From CAZJYI01 sp964550025 (GTDB taxonomy: Bacteria; Verrucomicrobiota; Kiritimatiellia; UBA8416; CAYOBW01), in NCBI GenBank assembly GCA_964550025.1, contig CAZJYI010000035.1:16084-80083 (forward strand): DNA of 64,000 nt. The letters run 5' to 3'. A model generated the notes under the pieces. That model searched no databases. It was not told the origin of the DNA and saw only the letters and a program-made list of their open reading frames with translations. Both the position numbers and the translations under genes were made by a program. Shown here one piece after another: positions 56,540 to 63,608 of the stretch (positions are counted from its first letter, which is position 1; each line of letters opens with the position of its first letter).

Positions 56540-58894
56540 ATGAATCGGATTCACACACTTGGATGCAAGCTTGGTGTCGGAATAAAGGCTGTCTTTGGGA
56601 TCGTGGTGACGGCGATTCCGGCGTTGGTCGCTACGGCGCAGGCGGGCATGAAACGCCTGGTTCTGACAGTGATGACGTTTGCGTTTCTGTCTTCCTTTGG
56701 GACGGCTCAGACCGTCCTGAACAGTGGCGGCAACGTAACAGTCGCCGGCGGTTGGAGCAGTGGCCTCCCCAGTTCCAGCAACCCTGGAACGATTAACGTC
56801 AACGGGACCGTCCCAACCTCCGTCTTTGGTTACGGGGGGGGCGCCGTGATCACCCACACGGCCGGAACGCTTACGGTTTCAGATGGATTCAACTTCAATG
56901 GGGGTGACACCTGGAATATGTCGGGCGGCAGGATCGACACGTTCCGCTACTTCGGTCCCAATCAGGCCGCTACGGTCTTCAATCTCAGCGGTGGCACCCT
57001 CGAGCAGAGGAGTGCCTCTCCGCTTGGTGTGCAAGTCGTCAATGGTGCTACGTTGAACGTTTCCAGTTCAGGTACGATTATTGCGCATTTTCATCGGTTC
57101 ACGGCTGGCGGCACGATGAACTTTGCGCCTGGCTGGACGGGTTCATGGACAAGCGACGAGTACTCAGGTAACCAGTTCAGAACCCTGCTTACGGGCACGT
57201 CGGGCTTCGAGTACAACGGGGCGGCGATCACGACAACGATCTTCGACAACACGTTTGCGCAAGTCAACGGCGGCCAAACGCTCCAACTGGCCCGGCCAGA
57301 AATCGAGATCGTCGACAGCTCGCCTAAGAATCTTGGTGCGGTCACAGTGAACACGACCAACGACACCCAGTATATCACGGTAACCAACTCCGGCACCGCC
57401 GTGCTGAACATAACCAATTTCACCTGGACCGGTCATACCGCCGAGTTCGTGCTGAGGGATGGCGGCGGCAGCCCCACCGGGCAGGTGGCGGCCGGCTCCA
57501 CGACCAACCTCTACATCTCCTTCACCCCGACCAACGCCAGTGCCCGTGAGGCGGTGCTTTCCATTTGGTCCGACGATGCGACCACGCCGTCAACCAACAT
57601 CACCATCCAGGGCACCGGTGAAGCCCCCGGGTCAGAGTCTCAGATCGATGTCGATCCGTCTTCGCTCAGCTTCGGCTCGATCGACAGCTATACGACCAGC
57701 AATCTCACCCTGGTGGTCAGCAACCTGGTATCGGCGACCGCGTCGCTGAACGTCACCAACGTCGCCTACACGGGCGATAACTACTTTACGCTCATCAGCC
57801 CGTCCCTGCCGGTCGTGATTGCCGCTGGTTCCGCCTCGAACTTTGTGGTTCAGTACGCCCCGCTCGGGAATACCGGTGCGCATTCCGGTGGGGTGGAGCT
57901 TCTCTCCGACGCCGCCAACCAGAATCCGACCAACATCGCGGTTTCCGGCACGTGCGTGGCCGGCAGCCCGGCGATCGGTGTGACGCCCGGCAGCAAAGAT
58001 TATGGCACTGTTTCTACCGGTCAGAGCTCCAACCAGGTCTTCAGCGTGAGCAACGACGGTACGGGCCTGCTTACCGGATCAGCCTCCGGTCTCGCCGCGC
58101 CGTACAGCTTTACCGGGGGCACGAGTTACAGCGTGCCTGCGGGTCAGTCGACCAACGTCACCGTTACATTCAGTCCCACGTCCGAGGGCACCTTCCCCGA
58201 CACGGTCGTCTTCTCCGACGGTGGCGGCGGCTCGAACGTAACGGTCACCGGCGTTGGCGAGGATCCTGTAACCGTCCTGAACAGTGGCGGCGACGTAAGC
58301 CTCGCCGGCGGTTGGGACAATGGCCTCCCCACTGCCAGCGTCCCTGGAACGATTAACACCAACGGGGTCCTCAGCGGCACCGGCGTCTTTGGTTACGGGG
58401 GGGGCGCCGTGATCACCCACACGGCCGGAACGATTACTGTCAACGATGGATTCAACTTCAACCAGAATGACACCTGGAATATGTCGGGCGGCAAGATCGA
58501 CCAGTTCCGCTACTTCGGTCCCAACGGTGCCTCTAGCGTCTTCAATCTGAGCGGCGGCTCCCTCGAGATGAGGAGCGCAACTCCTAAGCTTGGGGTGCAA
58601 GCCGTCAATGGTGCTACGTTGAACGTTTCCGGCTCGGGTACGATTATTGCGCATTTTCATCAGTTCACGGCTGGCGGCACGATGAACTTCGCGTCTGACT
58701 GGACGGGTTCATGGACAAGCGACGAGTACTCAGGTACCGACTTCAGAACCCTGCTTACGGGCACGTCGGGCTTCGAGTACGACGGGTCGGCGATCACGAC
58801 AACGATCTTCGACAACAATTTTGAGACCGTCAGCGGCGGCCAAACGCTCCTCCTGATCGAACCAGAGGCCGGCACGCTCTTCATAATCAAGTAG
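56540..58894 (+). CDS. Choice-of-anchor-type surface protein with duplicated domain, intact copy
   Basis: 784 residues from the ATG at 56540 (ribosome site GGAGGATGCAGG). The N-terminus shows two signal-peptide-like hydrophobic segments in a row, the second starting at an internal Met (MKRLVLTVMTFAFLSSFGTA). Then come a beta domain (NDTWNMSGG/GGDTWNMSGG type, about 55-255), three choice-of-anchor D/ASH-like domains (EIEIVDSSPKNLGAV; VDPSSLSFGSIDSYT; VTPGSKDYGTVSTG), and a second copy of the first beta domain (about 575-770). It ends EAGTLFIIK. The function is unknown but a surface or matrix role is likely. It is the first gene of unit 4 and probably a target of the divergent regulator. Confidence 0.83.
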   Translation: MNRIHTLGCKLGVGIKAVFGIVVTAIPALVATAQAGMKRLVLTVMTFAFLSSFGTAQTVLNSGGNVTVAGGWSSGLPSSSNPGTINVNGTVPTSVFGYGGGAVITHTAGTLTVSDGFNFNGGDTWNMSGGRIDTFRYFGPNQAATVFNLSGGTLEQRSASPLGVQVVNGATLNVSSSGTIIAHFHRFTAGGTMNFAPGWTGSWTSDEYSGNQFRTLLTGTSGFEYNGAAITTTIFDNTFAQVNGGQTLQLARPEIEIVDSSPKNLGAVTVNTTNDTQYITVTNSGTAVLNITNFTWTGHTAEFVLRDGGGSPTGQVAAGSTTNLYISFTPTNASAREAVLSIWSDDATTPSTNITIQGTGEAPGSESQIDVDPSSLSFGSIDSYTTSNLTLVVSNLVSATASLNVTNVAYTGDNYFTLISPSLPVVIAAGSASNFVVQYAPLGNTGAHSGGVELLSDAANQNPTNIAVSGTCVAGSPAIGVTPGSKDYGTVSTGQSSNQVFSVSNDGTGLLTGSASGLAAPYSFTGGTSYSVPAGQSTNVTVTFSPTSEGTFPDTVVFSDGGGGSNVTVTGVGEDPVTVLNSGGDVSLAGGWDNGLPTASVPGTINTNGVLSGTGVFGYGGGAVITHTAGTITVNDGFNFNQNDTWNMSGGKIDQFRYFGPNGASSVFNLSGGSLEMRSATPKLGVQAVNGATLNVSGSGTIIAHFHQFTAGGTMNFASDWTGSWTSDEYSGTDFRTLLTGTSGFEYDGSAITTTIFDNNFETVSGGQTLLLIEPEAGTLFIIK

Positions 58895-58979
58895 GGCAAT
58901 GCTGAGAAGAGACAGAACCGCGAACGGTCGGCGCACCGGCGGCGGAAGTGCCTCCGGGGGAATCAGAAAGGGCGTGACC

Positions 58980-59275
58980 TTCTGGCGTCGATCCAGAGTG
59001 GCGGCGACGTGACGACCTCCGTCACCTTCCAGCGCTACAACAGCGACGGTAACACGCGGATGAACTGGGAGATCATCGAGTACACCGGCGGGAGCGGCAA
59101 CGTTGCTCGGGTATATCCTGCCCGAGAGACACGGATCCGTCTCCGCCTGGCGGCTACGCCGGGACACGTCGGATACCCGCGCTACGGCGAACCGATGCCG
59201 ACCGGGTCTGACGCGGTGCACGCGAGATGCAGGCAGTCTCCATATGGGTTAGGGAGTGGCGCAGATGCCGAGTGA
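58980..59275 (+). pseudogene. Remnant of a secreted protein C-terminal module
   Basis: The frame reads ASIQSGGDVTTSVTFQRYNS, then DGNTRMNWEIIEYTGGSGNV. This resembles the C-terminal region of the surface protein at 23044 (GRWEVVEWAAF) and related modules, but it has no start or signal and soon runs into low-meaning sequence. The stretch 58895-58979 before it holds nothing recognisable. It is probably the leftover of a displaced gene. Confidence 0.4.
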
Positions 59276-59639
59276 TTTGAGAATGCCGATTGCGCGGGAT
59301 CTGGAAGAGGAAGAGACCCTCGAATATGACGCCACATGCGCCGGGCTCGTGAAGGACGCACGTCTTGGGATCGAGGGGAACGAGAAGACGGGTTGGGTCG
59401 TCACCGGCGAGATCGCGTCCCGTGAAGGCGCTGATATGGACACGATCCGCAGGATCGCGGTAACCGTCCGCCGCGATGCGTCGCCAGACGGTACGGCGCC
59501 GCTCATCGGCAGAGTCCAATTCCGGCCGCCCTTCGAGATGCCGCTGACCTTTGCCCTGCCTTGTGGCCCGTCCAGTCACGATCCGAGCCCGGCAGACTAC
59601 TCGGCCGTTGTCACGGTGTACCCCGTTGCCTGCAAGTGA
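59265..59639 (+). CDS. Small acidic protein of unknown function
   Basis: 124 residues from the ATG at 59265 (AGGGAG ten bases upstream), with no signal peptide and no membrane span. The sequence is acidic at the start (RDLEEEETLEYDATC), then has alternating hydrophobic positions suggesting a small beta fold (GWVVTGEIAS, IAVTVRRDAS, SAVVTVYPVACK). The family is not recognised. Codon use is like its neighbours, and a strong hairpin follows the stop, which supports a real gene. Confidence 0.5.
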   Translation: MPSDLRMPIARDLEEEETLEYDATCAGLVKDARLGIEGNEKTGWVVTGEIASREGADMDTIRRIAVTVRRDASPDGTAPLIGRVQFRPPFEMPLTFALPCGPSSHDPSPADYSAVVTVYPVACK

Positions 59640-59647
59640 AACCGTAG

Positions 59648-59666
59648 CTCCCCTCTCTGAGGGGAG
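59648..59666. terminator. Perfect GC-rich hairpin 9 nt after a stop codon
   Basis: CTCCCCTC-TCT-GAGGGGAG is a perfect 8-bp stem with a 3-nt loop. No T-run follows (acgcccctcc), so it is either a terminator of the non-canonical type or an RNA-stabilising 3' hairpin of the small gene before it. Confidence 0.5.
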
Positions 59667-59794
59667 ACGCCCCTCCGCCTTCGCTAGGGTCTTATGGCGA
59701 TACGACAACAACGGGTACGCCTATCTCGATACATTCCGGACAGATCGGCCATAATGATATGGAAATGCGAAAAAGAGAAAGAATTGGAGCACGG

Positions 59795-60664
59795 GTGAAA
59801 AAGACTAAGATACCTCTCCTCACATGCGTGACCCTGGCCGCGCAATTTTGCGGCGGCCAGGCATTCAACGTGGATTTGCAAGGGATGGCCGGCGGTCCCG
59901 GGGACACGTTTGCCGCCAACGGGACAACGGGCGTGTGGAATACGATTGAATTGACCAATGCGTTGCCCGGCTTTATCCTTCCGGCGCCCGAGGTCCCGTT
60001 GACCAACTGGGCCGGCGATCTCACCGGGGTTACGATGCAACTGTTCATGCAAAATGGGTGGAGCGTTCACAACACGAATCCGGGGTTCACGGGGGATGAC
60101 GCGGCCTTGCTCACCGACGGCTGGGGCGTGCCCGACATCCCGGCGCAAATTACCATTCGGCACCTCTTTCCGGGGTTGTACCGTGCAACCGTATACGGTT
60201 CCGTCGGAGACAACAACTTTGGCACGTTTACCGACGTATTCGGTTCCGATATCAGCGGCACGATGGGCACGCAGACGTGGAAGGGCGTTTATATTGAAGG
60301 CGAAACCCATGTCACGGCCGACGTGGATGCCTCGGACGGCGACATTCAATTCGGATGGGCCGCTGGCAGTTTTGGAGACAATGGGATCGTCACGGGTTTT
60401 CAACTCGAACCGTTATTCGTGCTCCCCCCTCGCATTGCGGTGACCGCCGTCGAAACCGGAGCGGTGTGGATCACATCCGAAGCCGTCGCCGGCGCAACCT
60501 ATTGGCTCGAATCCTGCACCAACCTGTTGGACCACACGTGGAATTCCGTCACGGGCGCGGGGGCCACGTCAACCGCCGTAGGCGCATCCGTGGACCTGGT
60601 GGATACGAACGCGCTGGAGGGTGTTGAACGACGCTACTACCGGGTTTTGGGGGAGATACAATAA
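59795..60664 (+). CDS. Secreted protein of unknown function
   Basis: The GTG start at 59795 lies six bases behind TTGGAG; an ATG at 59759 would add a charged MEMRKRER extension. The signal peptide is TKIPLLTCVTLAAQFCGGQA. The 290-residue protein is rich in beta strands (FNVDLQGMAGGPGDTFAANG at the start, a GLYRATVYGSVGD strand in the middle) and ends with the C-terminal beta domain seen in other secreted proteins here (YWLESCTNLLDHTWNSVTGA ... RRYYRVLGE). No enzyme motif is visible. It is followed within 30 bp by the phosphoesterase gene. Confidence 0.7.
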   Translation: MKKTKIPLLTCVTLAAQFCGGQAFNVDLQGMAGGPGDTFAANGTTGVWNTIELTNALPGFILPAPEVPLTNWAGDLTGVTMQLFMQNGWSVHNTNPGFTGDDAALLTDGWGVPDIPAQITIRHLFPGLYRATVYGSVGDNNFGTFTDVFGSDISGTMGTQTWKGVYIEGETHVTADVDASDGDIQFGWAAGSFGDNGIVTGFQLEPLFVLPPRIAVTAVETGAVWITSEAVAGATYWLESCTNLLDHTWNSVTGAGATSTAVGASVDLVDTNALEGVERRYYRVLGEIQ

Positions 60665-60692
60665 TGCAATCGAGACACCGTGCAAAGAGAAC

Positions 60693-62858
60693 ATGAAAGG
60701 AAAGACACGAGTGAAGCATTTCTGTATCACGATTCTACTCGCCGTCCAAGTTCCGTGTTTGGCACATGACGGGTTGCGCATCCATCCGTATGTGCAAAAC
60801 ACCGAGCCGAATGCGATTTCGATTTACTGGGAAGACGATCAAAAGGAATCAAACACGCTGTATTGGGGGACGACCACGAAGCTGGAAGACAGAGTGGCGG
60901 CGATCGCCATTGAGTCAGGACAGGAGAAGAAGCGAGGAACGGGGGAAACGGTCACCTACTGGCTCCACTCCGTGCGGCTGGAGAATCTGAAGCCGGATAC
61001 CCGCTATTTCTACAGTATCGATCCAAAGGGAAGCAACCGCACGATCTATCCGTGCATGACTTCTCCAGGCGATCACGATGAGGATCGTCGCTATGAGTTC
61101 ATGGCCCTGAGTGACATGCAGGGCGGCTGGGCGAGGTTCGGCGAGATATGCAACGTGGGTGTTCCCCACTACCTTGAGCAACAATACGGAAAAGTGGACC
61201 TTCCGGAACAATTGAAGTTCGTTCTTATCCCCGGGGACCTCCTGTCCAACGGCCGCAACTACGGAGGTTGGAAGGGTTTCTTTAAGAGCATCAGGAACAT
61301 CTCCTGTTCCGTCCCCATCTACCCTGTCAAGGGAAACCACGAGTACAATTCAGCACACTATTTCAGGTATTTCGAGCTACCCGAGAACGGCGCGAAGGCG
61401 CCGCCGGAAATGAAGGACAATCCGAGTTGGTATCCCGAGCATTCCTGGTACAAGGATTATGGCAATGTGCGGATTATCGGCCTCGACTCCAATTCCTACT
61501 ATGCAAAGGGGACAAGCCAGCTTGATTGGATGAAGGAGGTCTTGAAGAAGACCGAAGACCTGAAGCACATTGACTTTGTCGTCGCACAGTTGCATCACCC
61601 GCACCACTCGGAGTTGTGGCCGTCGGGAAACAGGGGCATGAGTGTCGAGGTCTCAAGACTCCTGGGCGAGTTTTCCACGAATACAGGCAAGCCCAGCCTG
61701 TCGTTCTTCGGCCATACGCACGCCTACGCCCAGGGGCACAGTGACGAGCACCGGCACATGATGTTCTGTGTCGGCGTGGCCGGAGGTGGCTTGGACAGGT
61801 GGGAGCGAGGTATCATCAAGATTGATGAGCAGCAGACTACCGCGTCACATGCCGAGCACGGATTTATGATGATCGAAGTTCACGACACAGAGAAACCCAA
61901 ACTGGTCATGAAGTATGTATCGCTCGGCCTCCTGCCCCTGCCTATAGCCGAGAATCTGGACGCGTATCGGCTCGTTGAGCATATCGAGCTGTTGATCGAT
62001 AACGAGCCTCCACAGCGGCCGACTTTGAATGTGCCGGACCGTCATGCCGCTACACCGGTCAATGTCTTGCTGAAGGGGTCGGCGTTCATCGACCCGGAAG
62101 CGCAGTTTCACTACGGCTCTCACTGGCAGGTAGCCGGCGACGCGGAGTTCTCGCACTTGCTTTACGAAAAGAGGCAGAATTACAAGAACGATTTCTTCCA
62201 TGTCGATTATGAGAAAGGGAGTGACCTGACAGAAGCCCGGATTGGCGTACTTGCGGCGGATCCCGGAACGCGACTTTATGCCCGAGTGAGATATCGCGAT
62301 GCCAGCCTGTCCTGGAGTCCCTGGTCCGAAACGGTGGGATTTTCCGTCAAGAAGCCTCCACAAGCCAGGAACGCCCTTGCTCCCTTCGGCGGCGCACAAA
62401 AGGAGAATCCCTGGCAGATCGTGTTTGGAGAGATCGAAGCACCGGGTGAGGCCGAAACGGCACTCCGCCTCAGGGCACGCGTATTGACGACTGAGGAAGT
62501 GCATGAAGCAAGACGAACTCGGACGCCCATACCTGGAACAGGCATTGGCAGGATCTTTCAGGAGGTCGCAATTCCCGATGCCTATCGAAAAGGTGGCGTT
62601 GTTTGTTTTGGCGGGCAGTTGACGGCGGCCATGGGTACCTGGGCGTCGATACGTCTCGAGTTTGTGGATGCGGATAGAGAGGTCGTTGGGAAAACGGTAC
62701 CCATCCAGCGTCGCGTCCAAGACATGCGCGTCGTGAATGAAGTTGCCGCCATACCGGTCAACGCGAAATCCGTCCGCCTGTACGCCGGCGCCCTGAGGGT
62801 CAAGAACTCACAAGCATGGAGCGAGTTCAGGCAGCTTTATCTCCATTTCTCAGAGTAA
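60693..62858 (+). CDS. Secreted calcineurin-type metallophosphoesterase (purple acid phosphatase-like)
   Basis: 721 residues from the ATG at 60693. A GTG at 60711 with a better ribosome site (AAAGGAAAG) would begin directly at the signal peptide (KHFCITILLAVQVPCLA). An Fn3-like N-terminal domain (PYVQNTEPNAISIYWEDD) precedes the metal site motifs: LSDMQ (D141), GDLLSNG, KGNHE (N215, H216), VAQLHHPHH and FGHTHAYAQG (340-343). The family's first GDxH is replaced by SDMQ, so the first metal ligand Asp is kept but the His is Gln. Two beta domains form the C-terminal half. It probably releases phosphate from phosphorylated glycans or other esters. Confidence 0.87.
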   Translation: MKGKTRVKHFCITILLAVQVPCLAHDGLRIHPYVQNTEPNAISIYWEDDQKESNTLYWGTTTKLEDRVAAIAIESGQEKKRGTGETVTYWLHSVRLENLKPDTRYFYSIDPKGSNRTIYPCMTSPGDHDEDRRYEFMALSDMQGGWARFGEICNVGVPHYLEQQYGKVDLPEQLKFVLIPGDLLSNGRNYGGWKGFFKSIRNISCSVPIYPVKGNHEYNSAHYFRYFELPENGAKAPPEMKDNPSWYPEHSWYKDYGNVRIIGLDSNSYYAKGTSQLDWMKEVLKKTEDLKHIDFVVAQLHHPHHSELWPSGNRGMSVEVSRLLGEFSTNTGKPSLSFFGHTHAYAQGHSDEHRHMMFCVGVAGGGLDRWERGIIKIDEQQTTASHAEHGFMMIEVHDTEKPKLVMKYVSLGLLPLPIAENLDAYRLVEHIELLIDNEPPQRPTLNVPDRHAATPVNVLLKGSAFIDPEAQFHYGSHWQVAGDAEFSHLLYEKRQNYKNDFFHVDYEKGSDLTEARIGVLAADPGTRLYARVRYRDASLSWSPWSETVGFSVKKPPQARNALAPFGGAQKENPWQIVFGEIEAPGEAETALRLRARVLTTEEVHEARRTRTPIPGTGIGRIFQEVAIPDAYRKGGVVCFGGQLTAAMGTWASIRLEFVDADREVVGKTVPIQRRVQDMRVVNEVAAIPVNAKSVRLYAGALRVKNSQAWSEFRQLYLHFSE

Positions 62859-62942
62859 GGACAATGACGACCCGAGACAGGGTACCGGACAGAGAGTCTC
62901 ACGCCCGGCCAATCCACCAGAACATGCAGAAAGGAAAATCCC

Positions 62943-63601
62943 ATGTCGAACGCACTCAGCACAGCAATGGTCGTCGTCTTGCTGAGCGTCATTGTCCCGC
63001 ACGGATCATTCGCCGCGGATCTGCCGGGAGCCGATCTCCCGAAACCGACGCCGGCGCAGTTTGCTTGGCAGGACTGTGAGATCGGGCTCCTGTATTGCTT
63101 CGATCTCGCGATCGCTGCCGAGATCTACACCAAGAATAACACGACGCGGGCAACAAGGTACCGGAAGAAGGCGGCGGCAACATGCTGCCCATCTTCGAGA
63201 AGCTCCAGCCGGACGGGGCAATTCCCGAGGCCGATGTCAGATCTCTGACCGAGTTCGGCAGACTTCTGCGAGCGCGATTCAGCAAGCCGGTGGCAGCCCT
63301 TGAAGGTGCCGAGGGCGACACGATAGTGCTAAAACTGCCGGAAGCACAGGAGATAGACCACGTCATTCTGCAAGAGCAGATTAAGCACGGCGAGCGGATA
63401 CGAGACCACGTGGTGGAGGGACTTGTCGGTGAGGAGTGGGGCACGCTCGCGGAGGACAAATCGCCGGCCGCGGAACTCGTCTTGACCGGCCGGCACGCCC
63501 ACGATCGCGTCATCGAGCGCGCCGACCTCGTCACGGAAATGCGCTGCATCAAGCACTACTTCGCCTCGGGCGTTCCGGCGCGGGTCGGGATCGAGATGTA
63601 G
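62943..63601 (+). pseudogene. GH29 alpha-L-fucosidase with catalytic core deleted
   Basis: The start at 62943 (AAGGAAAATCCC) encodes a signal peptide (VVVLLSVIVPHGSFA) and the typical first strand of GH29 enzymes (LPKPTPAQFAWQDCEIGLLY ... FTKNNTT-like YTKNNTTRA). At about 63160 the frame changes and the sequence jumps to LPIFEKLQPDG from the far side of the catalytic barrel. A second join leads to AIPEADVRSLTEFGRLLRAR and the C-terminal carbohydrate-binding-like domain (DTIVLKLPEAQEIDHVILQE ... ERIRDHVVEGLVGEEW). About 250-350 residues with the nucleophile are missing, so it cannot be an active fucosidase. Confidence 0.8.
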
Positions 63602-63608
63602 AGCAACG

